DNA from: Agrobacterium tumefaciens
GTDB lineage: Bacteria; Pseudomonadota; Alphaproteobacteria; Rhizobiales; Rhizobiaceae
Direction of reading: 5' to 3'
Length of the DNA stretch: 64,000 nucleotides
Assembly: GCF_005221385.1 (NCBI RefSeq)
Contig: NZ_CP039904.1
Coordinates: forward strand, 806,001-870,000
Shown: one piece after another, positions 26,232 through 36,652 of the stretch
How the letters are laid out: each line of letters begins with the position of its first letter
How positions within the stretch are numbered: the stretch's first letter is position 1
Made by a program: the position numbers and the translations under genes
Notes under the pieces: model-generated
The model's input: only the letters and a program-made list of their open reading frames with translations
Told to the model about the DNA's origin: nothing
Databases searched by the model: none

Positions 26232-27467
26232 ATGAATAGGAAACCTGCGGTGAATAGCGGAAAGACCGGATGGCGCATCTGCGCCATCATTCTTTCTGCT
26301 GCCCTTTGCGTGCCGCTGGTTCCATCCCAGACCTTTGCCCAAGAACAGCGGCGCACCCTGTTTGAAATGCTGTTCGGCAGGCCGGTTGGTCGCGATGGCG
26401 GATCCGGGCGTGAATACCAGCCCCGCAACCGGCGGGATTTCCCCTCTGCCCCGCGCGAAAGATCGGTTACTCGCCCGCAACCCGCCCGAAAGGCACCTTC
26501 GGTGGTTCAAATGCGAACCGCAAAGCCGGAGCCAGCCGCCAAGCTTGAAAACGCAAGGCGCGTTCTGGTTATCGGTGACTTCCTGGCCGGCGGCATGGGG
26601 GAAGAGCTGGTCAATGCCTTTGCCAGTTCACCGGCAATTGCCGTCGATGTGCGTGCGAATGGTTCTTCCGGTCTCGTCCGCACGGATTATTACGACTGGT
26701 TTTCCAACCTGCCGCAATTCATAAGCGAGACCAATCCGGCCACCATCGTCATCATGATGGGCTCGAACGATCGCCAGCAAATGCAGATCGGCGATATCAG
26801 GGAAAAATTCGGCACCGATGTCTGGTTCAAGGAATATGAACGGCGGATCGATGAACTTCTGACCCTTGCCGGCCGCCCGAAAGTGCCGCTGCTCTGGGTT
26901 GGCCTGCCCGCCTTCCAGTCCCCCTCGCTCACAGCCGATCTCGTCGGCTTCAACCGGCTCTACCGCAACCATGTCGAAAAATATGGCGGCGAATTCGTGG
27001 ATGTGTGGGACGGCTTCGTCGATGAGGGCGGAAAATTTGTCATCACCGGATATGATATGAACGGCCAGCAGGCCCGTCTGCGCGAGGCTGATGGCATCGG
27101 TATGACGCAGGCCGGCAAGCGCAAGCTCGCCTTCTACGTCGAGAAATTCGTGCGCCGGCACCTCGACAGCGCTGGCCCTGATCTCGTGAAACTGGATGGC
27201 AGCAATCTTCCAGCACTCACCTCGCTGCCGGCGCTTGGCATCGATGCGGGGCAGGTGCGCACGCAGCCGATCAGCCTCACCGATCCCAATCTCGATGGCG
27301 GCGACAAGCTGCTGGGCGATGCGCCTTTGACAGCCGGGCCGACACGCGTCTCGGTGGTGGAATCGCCGCGTGAACGGCTGACAAAGCGTGGCGAAATGGC
27401 CGATGCGCCGGCGGGCCGCATCGATGACTATCGGGTCGTCCCGGAGAATGTGCAAGCCCGACAATAG
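26232..27467 (+). CDS. Exported SGNH-hydrolase-like protein (DUF459) lacking catalytic Ser and His
   Basis: 411 residues, with a signal peptide ending near TFAQ at about 37. An Arg/Pro-rich stretch leads to an SGNH fold (about 110-320) of the DUF459 type. Block I reads VLVIGDFLAGG, where Gly-Asp-Ser is expected, so the nucleophile position is Phe. Block III GSND is intact (MMGSNDRQQM). In block V, where DxxH is expected, the sequence reads DGIGMTQAGKRKLAF, with Gly replacing His. The protein therefore looks catalytically dead as an esterase and may bind a cell-wall glycan. The C-terminal 100 residues are disordered. The ATG at 26232 is chosen; the TTG at 26166 is rejected. Confidence 0.78.
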   Translation: MNRKPAVNSGKTGWRICAIILSAALCVPLVPSQTFAQEQRRTLFEMLFGRPVGRDGGSGREYQPRNRRDFPSAPRERSVTRPQPARKAPSVVQMRTAKPEPAAKLENARRVLVIGDFLAGGMGEELVNAFASSPAIAVDVRANGSSGLVRTDYYDWFSNLPQFISETNPATIVIMMGSNDRQQMQIGDIREKFGTDVWFKEYERRIDELLTLAGRPKVPLLWVGLPAFQSPSLTADLVGFNRLYRNHVEKYGGEFVDVWDGFVDEGGKFVITGYDMNGQQARLREADGIGMTQAGKRKLAFYVEKFVRRHLDSAGPDLVKLDGSNLPALTSLPALGIDAGQVRTQPISLTDPNLDGGDKLLGDAPLTAGPTRVSVVESPRERLTKRGEMADAPAGRIDDYRVVPENVQARQ

Positions 27468-27552
27468 GCGCTTCTGCACCGGCATTACAAACGCAAGCGG
27501 GCGTAATGTTTAGGCAATGCGAAAATGGCAAGATAACTGAAGTTCTACAGAG

Positions 27553-27574
27553 ATGCGGCCTGTAGCCGCATTTT
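27553..27574 (+). terminator. Possible terminator between the DUF459 and regulator genes
   Basis: ATGCGGC, loop CTGTA, GCCGCAT then TTTTG. A perfect 7-bp stem with a short T-run, upstream of the two-component genes. Confidence 0.5.
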
Positions 27575-27669
27575 GTATGGCGATATTTCTTCGTTACCAC
27601 CAAAAAGCTGTCATTTTTACTTCATGCACGGCCGCGGGAGCCGCGTCAAGATTTTGCCGAGACCAATTC

Positions 27670-28344
27670 ATGCGCCTGCTGCTAGTTGAAGACGAACGCG
27701 AAATGGCAGCAGCCCTGTCCGCCGCGCTCCACCGGTTCGATATCATCGTGGATAATGTCGGCACGCTGGATCTTGCCCGTCATGCCATCATGGATGGTGT
27801 CCACGATCTTGTCGTGCTCGACCGGCAATTGCCCGATGGAGACGGTATCCAGCTTATAGAGGATCTACGCCTCTTGCCCGTCACCCCGCCGGTGATCGTA
27901 TTGACGGCGCAGGGTGCGCTTGCCGACCGCGTGAAGGGCCTGAACCTCGGTGCGGATGACTATCTGGCCAAGCCCTTCGCCGTCGAAGAGCTTCTCGCCC
28001 GCATCCGCGCCCTGATGCGACGACCCGCCAGCGCCGTGACGATGACGGCGAAGCTGGGTAAGCTGGAATTTTGCTTCGAAACCCGTGAAGTCCGCATTGC
28101 GGGCGAGTTTCTTGCCCTGACCAGGCGGGAACTGCTCATCCTTGAAGCGCTGTTGCGGCGACAGGGCCGAACGGTGCTGCGTTCGCTGCTGGAGGAAGCC
28201 GTCTATAATTTCGATGATGAAATCCAGTCTAACGCCCTCGATTCCCACATTTCCCGTTTGCGCCGCAAATTGCTGGCCGCCGATGCGGGGGTGGAGGTCC
28301 ATGGCATTCGCGGCGTCGGTTATCTTTTGAGGGCGACATCATGA
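27670..28344 (+). CDS. OmpR-family response regulator
   Basis: 224 residues. A receiver domain covers 1-115 with phospho-acceptor Asp51 (VVLDRQLPDGDG) and the conserved Lys in YLAKPF. A winged-helix DNA-binding domain covers about 128-222 (LTRRELLILEALLRRQGRTV, SHISRLRRKL, VHGIRGVGYLL). The ATG at 27670 gives the canonical MRLLLVEDE start. It overlaps the sensor kinase by ATGA, so the pair are cognate. It belongs to the PmrA/QseB-like group by appearance. The signal and targets are unknown. Confidence 0.92.
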   Translation: MRLLLVEDEREMAAALSAALHRFDIIVDNVGTLDLARHAIMDGVHDLVVLDRQLPDGDGIQLIEDLRLLPVTPPVIVLTAQGALADRVKGLNLGADDYLAKPFAVEELLARIRALMRRPASAVTMTAKLGKLEFCFETREVRIAGEFLALTRRELLILEALLRRQGRTVLRSLLEEAVYNFDDEIQSNALDSHISRLRRKLLAADAGVEVHGIRGVGYLLRATS

Positions 28345-29696
28345 AGCCGGCCAAGAGGAAATCGCTTAAACGCCGCCTGACCATTCAATTGCTGCTGTTC
28401 CAGATCGGCAGCCTCTTCATCGTCAGCGCCGGCTTCGTCGCCTATCTGTCCACCGGCGGCGGGGGCAGTGCACTGCTCAGCCCACAGGCAGCCCAGATTA
28501 CCGCCAATGCGCTGGTGCGGGACAAGGATGGCCGGCTGGTCCTCAAGGAAACGAGTGAATTCGTGCAGTTGCGCAGCAACACACCCGATTTCTGGTTCGT
28601 CGCCGTCAGCGAAACAGGGGAGATCGTGCAGGGCGGGCAAGTGCCCGAAGCATTCAGCAACATGGATCAGCAGCTGAGCGACGTTAAGCTCTCCGATATA
28701 CGCGATGCGGCATTGTCCTATTCCTATCTCGCCGTCGTACGTATCGCCGTCGTTCGCCGCGTTTCCGGGCCAGTGGGCGAATTTGCGATGATCGGCAAAG
28801 GCGGACCGTTCAGCATGACATTCCCTGTGCTGCTGTTTTCCAACATATTGATCATGCCGATCCTCATTCTCATGTCGATTGTAACGATCGTGACCATTCC
28901 CTGGATCATCCGCAGGGAATTTCTCGCCCTCTCCGCCATTGCACGCACAGCGGAGACCATCGACATCGACAAACGCGGATATCGATTGCCGGATGGCGAT
29001 ATTCCAAGAGAAGTGCAGCCACTGGTGCATGCCGTCAACGGCGCGCTGAAACGGCTGGACGATGGTTACGAGCGGCACAAGCGCTTCATTCTTGACGCGG
29101 CCCATGAATTGCGAACCCCCGTCGCCATTCTCCAGACCCGTGTCGAAACGCTGCTGGACGGCCCATCCCGTAGCAGGATATTGGCCGATGCCAGCCGCAT
29201 CGCCGTGCTGGCCGAACAATTGCTCGATCTGCAGCGCCTGGGCGGACAGAAAGCGCCGCTTATTCCGCTTGATCTTGTCAGCCTGTGCAGGTCGGTTGTG
29301 GCTGACATGGCGCCGCTTGCCATCTCCCAGGGGTATGAGCTTTCCTTCGAGCCGGAAGAAGAACCGATCCTTGCTTTGGCCGATGACGCCTCATTGCAAC
29401 GCGCCCTTATGAATATCGTGCAAAACGCCATTGAACATGGCGGCAATCGCGGAACAATCACCATAAAGGTCGCAACCAACCGCGTTATCGACATATGCGA
29501 CGAAGGCAGCGGGATTCCAGAAGAGGACAGGGAGCTGGTGTTTGATGCATTTCACCGCTTGAGGCCGAAAGATCGCGGCACCGGGCTTGGTCTCAACCTC
29601 GTTCAGGAAATCATCCGTTACCACGGCGGAGAAATCACCATCAGTGATTCATCGACCGGGGGCGCCTGTTTCCGTATCAGCCTGCCCTATTGCTGA
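28341..29696 (+). CDS. Sensor histidine kinase
   Basis: 451-residue membrane kinase partnering the preceding regulator. TM1 is at about 15-37 and a periplasmic sensor region covers about 38-155. TM2 is at about 156-185, with a HAMP-like segment after it. The dimerisation/phosphoacceptor domain has His255 in DAAHELRTPVAIL. The ATPase domain holds NIVQNAIEHGG, DEGSGIPEED and GTGLGLNLVQEII. The ATG overlaps the regulator stop by 4 bases. A hairpin terminator follows at 29826. Confidence 0.93.
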   Translation: MKPAKRKSLKRRLTIQLLLFQIGSLFIVSAGFVAYLSTGGGGSALLSPQAAQITANALVRDKDGRLVLKETSEFVQLRSNTPDFWFVAVSETGEIVQGGQVPEAFSNMDQQLSDVKLSDIRDAALSYSYLAVVRIAVVRRVSGPVGEFAMIGKGGPFSMTFPVLLFSNILIMPILILMSIVTIVTIPWIIRREFLALSAIARTAETIDIDKRGYRLPDGDIPREVQPLVHAVNGALKRLDDGYERHKRFILDAAHELRTPVAILQTRVETLLDGPSRSRILADASRIAVLAEQLLDLQRLGGQKAPLIPLDLVSLCRSVVADMAPLAISQGYELSFEPEEEPILALADDASLQRALMNIVQNAIEHGGNRGTITIKVATNRVIDICDEGSGIPEEDRELVFDAFHRLRPKDRGTGLGLNLVQEIIRYHGGEITISDSSTGGACFRISLPYC

Positions 29697-29825
29697 CACA
29701 CCGTTTTTCGTAAAAAAGCTGCTTTTTGAAAAACTCGTAATGCCGGTGCAATTCACAGGCACGATATTTTGCCTGTCCCCATGAATGCGACACCCCAATC
29801 GCATTTTTGGTCGTCCAGTCGAACG

Positions 29826-29869
29826 AAAGGCCTGTTGTGTTTCTCACAACAGGCCTTTTGTTTTTCTTT
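29826..29869 (+). terminator. Rho-independent terminator after the histidine kinase
   Basis: AAAGGCCTGTTGTG and CACAACAGGCCTTTT form a perfect stem of about 14 bp around a 5-base loop, followed by GTTTTTC. It may also act weakly for the convergent gltD. Confidence 0.85.
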
Positions 29870-29896
29870 GTGCGGCCTATGCGCACATCGATCCGC

Positions 29897-31351
29897 TCAA
29901 CGTGGCAATAGGCTTGCACCCATCAAGGCTTCATCGATCGCACGTGCCGCCTGACGGCCTTCGCGGATCGCCCAGACCACCAGCGACTGGCCACGGCGAA
30001 CGTCACCCGCCGCCCAAAGCTTATCGACGGAGGTTTTATAGTCAGTCTCGTTGGCGATCACATTGGTAGAACCGCGACGGTCTGTATTGAGCGCCAGCTT
30101 GCCGTTCATTTCCTTCAGCACGCTGTCAGTGAAGGGACCGGAGAAGCCGATGGCGATGAAAGCGAGATCAGCCTTGATGATGAATTCCGTGCCGGCAATC
30201 GGCTTGCGACGATCATCCACCTGACAGCACTTCACGCCGGTCAACACGCCGTCTTCACCGACGAACTCAAGCGTCGCCACCTGGAACTCGCGAATGGCAC
30301 CTTCTGCCTGAGAGGAAGAGGTGCGCATCTTGGTTGCCCAGAAGGGCCAGACAGCCAGCTTGTCTTCCTTTTCCGGCGGCATGGGACGAATGTCGAGCTG
30401 CGTGACTTTCACCGCGCCCTGACGGAAAGCGGTGCCAACGCAGTCAGACGCCGTATCACCGCCGCCGACAACGACAACATGCTTGCCGCCGGCGAGGATC
30501 GGATCGGCCGGCCAGCCGACGCTGTCGATGTTCTCACGGCCAACGCGACGGTTCTGCTGCACGAGATAGGGCATGGCGTCGTAGACACCATGCAGATCTG
30601 CACCGCCGATGCCGGCAGGGCGCGGGGTTTCCGAACCGCCGCAATAAAGCACCGCATCGTGATCAGCCAGGAGCGCCTCGACGGTTACATCGACGCCGAC
30701 ATTGACGCCGTAATGGAAGGTGACGCCTTCACCCTTGATCTGCTCGACGCGGCGGTCGATGAAGTTTTTCTCCATCTTGAAATCCGGAATGCCGTAACGC
30801 AGCAGGCCACCGGCCTTCGATTCCCGCTCATAAACATGAACCTCGTGACCGGCGCGGCCAAGCTGCTGCGCAGCCGCCATGCCGGAAGGGCCGGAGCCGA
30901 TGATGGCGACCTTCTTGCCGGTATGAATGGTCGCCGGCTTCGGCACGATGAAACCCAGCTCATAGGCCTTGTCGGCAATCGCCTGCTCGACGGTCTTGAT
31001 CGCGACCGGCGCATCCTCGAGGTTCAGCGTGCAGGCTTCCTCGCAAGGCGCGGGACAGACGCGACCGGTAAACTCCGGGAAGTTGTTGGTGGAATGGAGG
31101 TTGCGGATCGCCTCTTCCCAATTGTTGTTATAGACCAGATCGTTCCAGTCGGGGATCTGGTTGTGCACGGGACAGCCCGTCGGGCCATGACAATAGGGAA
31201 TGCCGCAGTCCATGCAGCGTGCCGACTGCTTCTGCACTTCGGCATCCGACATCGGAATGGTGAATTCGCGGAAATGGCGGATACGATCCGATGCGGGCTG
31301 ATACTTGCCCACCTGCCGGTCGATTTCCAGAAAACCTGTTACCTTGCCCAC
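29897..31351 (-). CDS. gltD: Glutamate synthase (NADPH) small subunit
   Basis: 484 residues. It passes electrons from NADPH through FAD and two 4Fe-4S clusters to GltB for conversion of 2-oxoglutarate plus glutamine to glutamate. The N-terminal cysteine sets are in CMDCGIPYCHGPTGC and VCPAPCEEACTL. The FAD motif is IIGSGPSGMAAAQQLG and the NADPH motif is VVVGGGDTASDCVG. Start is GTG at 31351 (MGKVTGFLE) with GAGGA ahead. It lies 15 bases after the small membrane ORF and 182 after gltB, in one operon. Confidence 0.96.
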   Translation of the reverse strand: MGKVTGFLEIDRQVGKYQPASDRIRHFREFTIPMSDAEVQKQSARCMDCGIPYCHGPTGCPVHNQIPDWNDLVYNNNWEEAIRNLHSTNNFPEFTGRVCPAPCEEACTLNLEDAPVAIKTVEQAIADKAYELGFIVPKPATIHTGKKVAIIGSGPSGMAAAQQLGRAGHEVHVYERESKAGGLLRYGIPDFKMEKNFIDRRVEQIKGEGVTFHYGVNVGVDVTVEALLADHDAVLYCGGSETPRPAGIGGADLHGVYDAMPYLVQQNRRVGRENIDSVGWPADPILAGGKHVVVVGGGDTASDCVGTAFRQGAVKVTQLDIRPMPPEKEDKLAVWPFWATKMRTSSSQAEGAIREFQVATLEFVGEDGVLTGVKCCQVDDRRKPIAGTEFIIKADLAFIAIGFSGPFTDSVLKEMNGKLALNTDRRGSTNVIANETDYKTSVDKLWAAGDVRRGQSLVVWAIREGRQAARAIDEALMGASLLPR

Positions 31352-31366
31352 GTTTATGTCCTCACA

Positions 31367-31525
31367 TCAAAGCGGAGCGCCTGTCGGGCCCCAGTACCAG
31401 TAAGCGAAACCGAAAGCCGCCCCCAATACGATGAACTCAAATCCGATCTCGCCGCTCGTCCAGTAGATCGCCGTGGGAACGGCGACCGCGATCAACAGCG
31501 AGACCAGTTGGTGTAGTATCTTCAC
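31367..31525 (-). CDS. Small predicted membrane protein between gltB and gltD
   Basis: 52 residues from a GTG at 31525 to TGA at 31367-31369. It begins VKILHQLVSLLIAVAVPTAI and ends AYWYWGPTGAPL. It shows two hydrophobic segments, at about 5-20 and 30-46, separated by WTSGEIGFE, so it may be a two-helix hairpin. It fills almost the whole gltB-gltD gap: the gltB stop is 8 bases upstream and gltD starts 15 bases downstream. That position supports translation but not function. It could tether glutamate synthase to the membrane or simply couple translation. It was found by direct reading because it is very short. Confidence 0.6.
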   Translation of the reverse strand: MKILHQLVSLLIAVAVPTAIYWTSGEIGFEFIVLGAAFGFAYWYWGPTGAPL

Positions 31526-31533
31526 GCGGCGGA

Positions 31534-34500
31534 TTACTCCGCCGCCACGCCCATGCGCATACGTTCCATTTCCTCAAGTGCGCGACGGTATTCGACCGGC
31601 ATGACCTTGCGGAACTTCGGACGGAACTCGCTCCAGCGGTCGAGTATATCCTTGGCGCGCGACGAGTTCGTGTAGTGGAAGTGGTTGGAGATCAGCTGGT
31701 AGAGGCGCTCCTCATCGTGGCGCGTCATGTCTTCGGAAACGTCCACGCGTCCCTTGTGCATGAGGTCGCCGCCGTGATGGTGCAGCTTCTCCAGCATGTC
31801 GTCCTCTTCCGGAACCGGCTCCAGCTCGACCATCGCCATGTTGCAGCGGGTGGCGAAATCGCCGGTCTCATCGAGAACATAGGCCACGCCGCCGGACATG
31901 CCGGCCGCGAAGTTGCGGCCCGTCTCACCGAGAACGACGACGATGCCGCCGGTCATATATTCGCAGCCGTGGTCGCCCACACCTTCGACAACCGCAACAG
32001 CGCCGGAGTTGCGCACCGCGAAACGCTCACCCGCGACACCGCGGAAATAGCACTCGCCGGTGATCGCACCGTAAAGCACTGTGTTGCCGACAATGATCGA
32101 GTTTTCAGCGACGATGCGGGTGTTTTCCGGCGGGCGCACGATGATGCGGCCACCCGACAGACCCTTGCCAACATAGTCGTTGCCATCACCCACCAGATCG
32201 AAGGTGATGCCGCGTGCCAGGAACGCACCGAAGGACTGGCCGGCCGTGCCGCGCAGCGTCACGTGGATCGTATCGTCCTTCAGGCCCTTGTGGCCCCAGC
32301 GCTTGGCAAGCGCACCCGACAGCATCGCGCCGGCGGAGCGGTCGACGTTCTTGATAGGCACTTCGAAAACCACGGGCTCGCGGTTTTCGAGCGACGGCAG
32401 CGACTTCTCGATCAGCTTGCGGTCGAGAATGTCGTCGATCGGGTGCTTCTGGCGCTCGGTCCAGAAGGTTGCCTCCTTGGGAGCCTCGACCTTGTGGAAG
32501 ATGCGGCTGAAATCCAGCCCCTTGGCCTTCCAGTGAGCCAGCATCTCATCCTTCTCAAGCAGTTCGGAAGCGCCGATGATTTCGTCCAGCCTGGTAACGC
32601 CAAGCGAGGCAAGGATTTCGCGCACTTCTTCAGCTACGAAGAAGAAATAGTTGATGACGTGTTCCGGCGTGCCCTTGAAACGCTTGCGCAGAACCGGGTC
32701 CTGCGTCGCGACGCCCACCGGGCAGGTGTTGAGATGGCACTTGCGCATCATGATGCAGCCCGCTGCAATCAGCGGCGCTGTGGCAAAGCCGAATTCGTCC
32801 GCACCGAGCAGAGCGCCGATGATGACGTCGCGGCCCGTCTTCAGACCACCATCCACCTGCAGTGCGACGCGTGAGCGAAGGCCGTTCAGCACCAGCGTCT
32901 GCTGGGTTTCGGCAAGGCCGATTTCCCAGGGGCTGCCTGCATGCTTGAGCGAGGTGAGCGGCGAAGCGCCGGTGCCGCCATCAAAACCGGAAACGGTGAT
33001 GTGGTCGGCGCGGGCCTTGGCAACGCCGGCCGCAACCGTACCGACGCCGACTTCCGACACCAGCTTCACTGAAACATCGGCTTCCGGGTTGACGTTCTTC
33101 AGGTCGTAGATCAGCTGCGCCAGATCTTCGATGGAATAGATATCATGATGCGGAGGTGGCGAAATGAGGCCGACGCCCGGCGTGGAGTGACGGGTCTTGG
33201 CAACGGTTGCATCCACCTTGTGGCCGGGTAGCTGTCCGCCTTCGCCGGGCTTTGCACCTTGCGCCACCTTGATCTGCAACATATCGGCATTGACGAGATA
33301 TTCCGTCGTCACACCAAAGCGGCCCGACGCAATCTGCTTGATGGCCGAGCGTTCGGGGTTTGGCTTGCCGTTGAGCAACGGCAGGTAGCGGTCGGATTCC
33401 TCGCCGCCTTCGCCGGTATTGGACTTGCCACCGATGCGGTTCATGGCAACGGCCAGCGTCGCATGCGCCTCACGGCTGATGGAGCCGAAGGACATGGCGC
33501 CGGTCGAGAATCGCTTGACGATATCGGCTGCCGGTTCGACGTCATCGATGGAGACCGGCTTGCGGCCGAGCACTTCCGCTGACTTGACGTTGAACAGGCC
33601 GCGAATGGTGTTCATGCGCAGCGCCGTGTCATTCACCATGCCGGCGAATTCGCGGTAGCGATCCTGGCTGTTGCCGCGCACGGCATGTTGCAGCGAAGCG
33701 ACAGCATCCGGCGTCCAGGCGTGGCTCTCGCCACGCATGCGATAGGCATATTCGCCGCCGATATCGAGCGTATTGGCAAGGATCGGATCCTTGCCGAAAG
33801 CCGCGGTATGGCGCGTTACGGTTTCTTCGGCGATTTCCGTCAGGCCCACACCTTCGATGGAGGTGGCAGTGCCGAAAAAATATTGCTCGACGAATTGCGA
33901 AGACAGGCCGACGGCGTCGAATATCTGCGCGCCGCAATAGGACTGGTAGGTGGAAATGCCCATCTTGGACATGACCTTGAGAATGCCCTTACCAACCGCC
34001 TTGATGTAGCGATAAACGACTTCGTCGTCGGACACTTCCTTCGGGAAGGCGCCGTGCTTGTGCATGTCGAGCAGCGTATCGAAGGCGAGATAGGGGTTGA
34101 TCGCTTCGGCACCATAACCGGCCAGCAGACAGAAATGGTGGATTTCTCGCGGTTCGCCGGTTTCCACGACGAGGCCGACCGAGGTGCGCAGACCCTTGCG
34201 GATCAGGTGATGGTGCACGGCAGCCGTTGCCAGCAGCGCGGGGATCGCGATGCGATCAGGGCCGAGCTGACGGTCGGAAAGCACGATGATGTTGTAACCG
34301 CCGCGTACGGCGGATTCCGCCCGCTCGCACAGGCGGTCCAGCATATCAGGCATGCCTTCCGCGCCACGTTCCACATCATAAGTGAAGTCGAGCGTCTTGG
34401 TGTCGAAGCGGTCTTCCGTGTGGCCGATGGAGCGGATTTTTTCCAGATCGCCATTGGTCAGGATCGGCTGGCGCACTTCCAGACGCTTGGCGCGGGCCGC

Positions 34501-36279
34501 ACCTTCGTGATCGAGAATGTTGGGGCGCGGGCCGATGAAGGACACGAGGCTCATGACGAGCTCTTCACGGATCGGGTCGATCGGCGGGTTCGTCACCTGC
34601 GCAAAGTTCTGCTTGAAATAGGTGTAGAGCAGCTTCGACTTGTCCGACATGGCCGAAATCGGCGTATCCGTGCCCATCGAGCCGATAGCTTCCTGACCGG
34701 TGGTCGCCATCGGCGACATCAGGAGCTTCGTATCTTCGCTGGTGTAGCCGAAGGCCTGCTGGCGGTCGAGCAGCGACACGTCGCGGCGCAGCGCGCGGGG
34801 TTCGACCGGCTTCAGCTCTTCAAGGATAAGCTGCGTGCGGTCGAGCCAGGTGCGATAGGGGTGCTTGGCGGCAAGTTCATGCTTCACTTCCTCGTCGGAA
34901 ATGATCGAACCCTTTTCCATGTCGATCAGCAGCATCTTGCCGGGCTGCAGACGCCACTTCTTGACGATGCGCTCTTCCGGCACCGGCAACGTGCCGGCTT
35001 CAGACGCCATGATGATGCGGTCGTCGTCGGTGACGAGATAACGTGCCGGGCGCAGGCCGTTGCGATCAAGCGTCGCGCCGATCTGCTTGCCATCGGTGAA
35101 GGCAACGGCGGCCGGACCGTCCCACGGCTCCATCAGTGCTGCGTGATATTCGTAGAATGCCTTGCGTTCAGCCGACATGGACTGGTTACCGGACCAGGCT
35201 TCCGGGATCAGCATCATCACGGCATGCGCCATGGAGTAACCGCCGCGCACGAGGAATTCCAGCGCGTTGTCGAAGCAGGCGGTGTCCGACTGGCCTTCAT
35301 AGGAGATCGGCCAGAGCTTGGAGATATCGTCGCCGAACAGCGCCGACGAGACGGATGCCTGACGCGCCGCCATCCAGTTGACGTTGCCGCGCAGCGTGTT
35401 GATTTCACCGTTATGGGCGACCATGCGGTAGGGGTGCGCAAGCTTCCACGATGGGAAAGTGTTGGTGGAGAAACGCTGGTGCACGAGGGCGACGGCGGAT
35501 TCAAAACGCGGATCGGCCAGATCCTTGTAATAAGCACCCACCTGATAAGCGAGGAACATGCCCTTATAAACGATGGTGGAGGAGGAGAGCGACACGGGAT
35601 AGAAATCCTGTGTCTCCTTGCCGCCGCCCTCGTCATAGATGCGGTTGGACAGCACCTTGCGGATCAGGAACAGCTTGCGCTCGAAATCGGCATTGGTCGC
35701 GGCATCGCGCCCGGCACCGATGAAGACCTGAACATGGTGCGGTTCTGTCCCGGCAATATCCGGGGCCTTGGACAGCGAGGAATTGTCAACCGGCACATCA
35801 CGAAAGCCGAGGAACTGCTGCCCTTCTTCGCCGATTACGTCGACGATGACTTTCTTGTAGTGCTCGATGCGCGACGGATCGCGCGGCATGAAAATGTGGC
35901 CGACGGCATATTCGCCAGCCTTGGGCAGCGTCACGCCCTGGCCCGCCATTTCCTCGCGGAAGAAACGGTCGGGGATCTGCACGAGAATGCCGGCACCATC
36001 GCCCATCAGCGGATCGGCACCGACAGCGCCGCGATGCGTCAGGTTTTCGAGGATGAACAGGCCGTCCTTGACGATCTGGTGCGACTTCTGACCCTTCATA
36101 TGGGCAACAAAACCGACGCCGCAGGCGTCATGTTCATTGGCCGGATCATAAAGACCCTGCTTTTCCGGCAGGCCGCCCGCGAAACGCGCCTTCGCAGAAA
36201 CAGGTGCGGCCACGGCCGCGGTGGGACAGTCTGTGGTCAGGGTTGCGGCGGCGATCTCTGCCTGCGGCTTGTGCGTCAT
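31534..36279 (-). CDS. gltB: Glutamate synthase (NADPH) large subunit
   Basis: 1581 residues. A class II glutamine amidotransferase domain starts at the predicted mature N-terminus Cys53 ([10 protein letters not shown]) after a 52-residue propeptide. A central domain follows, then the FMN/2-oxoglutarate-binding synthase domain ([25 protein letters not shown]). The 3Fe-4S cysteines are in [15 protein letters not shown], at about residue 1170. The C-terminal beta-helix repeats GxxxG motifs such as [15 protein letters not shown]. Glutamine-derived ammonia is channelled to 2-oxoglutarate. AGGAGGG precedes the ATG. It is first gene of the operon with the small ORF and gltD. Confidence 0.97.
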   Translation of the reverse strand: MTHKPQAEIAAATLTTDCPTAAVAAPVSAKARFAGGLPEKQGLYDPANEHDACGVGFVAHMKGQKSHQIVKDGLFILENLTHRGAVGADPLMGDGAGILVQIPDRFFREEMAGQGVTLPKAGEYAVGHIFMPRDPSRIEHYKKVIVDVIGEEGQQFLGFRDVPVDNSSLSKAPDIAGTEPHHVQVFIGAGRDAATNADFERKLFLIRKVLSNRIYDEGGGKETQDFYPVSLSSSTIVYKGMFLAYQVGAYYKDLADPRFESAVALVHQRFSTNTFPSWKLAHPYRMVAHNGEINTLRGNVNWMAARQASVSSALFGDDISKLWPISYEGQSDTACFDNALEFLVRGGYSMAHAVMMLIPEAWSGNQSMSAERKAFYEYHAALMEPWDGPAAVAFTDGKQIGATLDRNGLRPARYLVTDDDRIIMASEAGTLPVPEERIVKKWRLQPGKMLLIDMEKGSIISDEEVKHELAAKHPYRTWLDRTQLILEELKPVEPRALRRDVSLLDRQQAFGYTSEDTKLLMSPMATTGQEAIGSMGTDTPISAMSDKSKLLYTYFKQNFAQVTNPPIDPIREELVMSLVSFIGPRPNILDHEGAARAKRLEVRQPILTNGDLEKIRSIGHTEDRFDTKTLDFTYDVERGAEGMPDMLDRLCERAESAVRGGYNIIVLSDRQLGPDRIAIPALLATAAVHHHLIRKGLRTSVGLVVETGEPREIHHFCLLAGYGAEAINPYLAFDTLLDMHKHGAFPKEVSDDEVVYRYIKAVGKGILKVMSKMGISTYQSYCGAQIFDAVGLSSQFVEQYFFGTATSIEGVGLTEIAEETVTRHTAAFGKDPILANTLDIGGEYAYRMRGESHAWTPDAVASLQHAVRGNSQDRYREFAGMVNDTALRMNTIRGLFNVKSAEVLGRKPVSIDDVEPAADIVKRFSTGAMSFGSISREAHATLAVAMNRIGGKSNTGEGGEESDRYLPLLNGKPNPERSAIKQIASGRFGVTTEYLVNADMLQIKVAQGAKPGEGGQLPGHKVDATVAKTRHSTPGVGLISPPPHHDIYSIEDLAQLIYDLKNVNPEADVSVKLVSEVGVGTVAAGVAKARADHITVSGFDGGTGASPLTSLKHAGSPWEIGLAETQQTLVLNGLRSRVALQVDGGLKTGRDVIIGALLGADEFGFATAPLIAAGCIMMRKCHLNTCPVGVATQDPVLRKRFKGTPEHVINYFFFVAEEVREILASLGVTRLDEIIGASELLEKDEMLAHWKAKGLDFSRIFHKVEAPKEATFWTERQKHPIDDILDRKLIEKSLPSLENREPVVFEVPIKNVDRSAGAMLSGALAKRWGHKGLKDDTIHVTLRGTAGQSFGAFLARGITFDLVGDGNDYVGKGLSGGRIIVRPPENTRIVAENSIIVGNTVLYGAITGECYFRGVAGERFAVRNSGAVAVVEGVGDHGCEYMTGGIVVVLGETGRNFAAGMSGGVAYVLDETGDFATRCNMAMVELEPVPEEDDMLEKLHHHGGDLMHKGRVDVSEDMTRHDEERLYQLISNHFHYTNSSRAKDILDRWSEFRPKFRKVMPVEYRRALEEMERMRMGVAAE

Positions 36280-36652
36280 TTTTGTCCCTCCTGCAAAATT
36301 ACTTGCATGGTTTCATGCGAAGATCCGGCTCGACCACGAATTCTCGCTTCCCGCAAAAATCGCACTCAACCCGGTTCGAGCAAATTTAGGACAGCAAAGC
36401 TGTCTCAATTCATGAGGATTTTGGCAGAAACCGGCGGAATTGGCAAGGGTGCGAATCCAATTAGTCGGACCGTCATTTTGCAGTGAAGTTTCGATACTGA
36501 CCTATTGCGCGAAACTTTCTTGTCACAAAATGGGCCGAGCTATTGCTTTCATTACCGGATTTGCCAATCGCAAGGTTAGGTCCTAGAACTTTCCCCGTCA
36601 TCGCTTCACGCAGCCCCAAAACAGACACTCAGCTATCGGAAAGCCTTCAGAG
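36280..36652. other. Divergent promoter region gltB / ltaE
   Basis: 373 bp without a gene. It contains the inverted repeat GACAGC-AAA-GCTGTC (36390-36404), about 110 bp upstream of gltB, next to a TTGAGA hexamer on the minus strand that has no good -10. The rest shows no clear regulatory element or RNA gene. Confidence 0.45.

Noticed and set aside
36390..36408. TTGAGA plus the GACAGC palindrome as a gltB promoter/operator
   Set aside because: No acceptable -10 at 16-18 bp; reported only as an inverted repeat within the intergenic entry.
33685..36486. A 933-codon open frame on the plus strand opposite gltB
   Set aside because: It is antisense to a perfectly conserved enzyme, has no family features and reflects G+C-rich codon use on the other strand.
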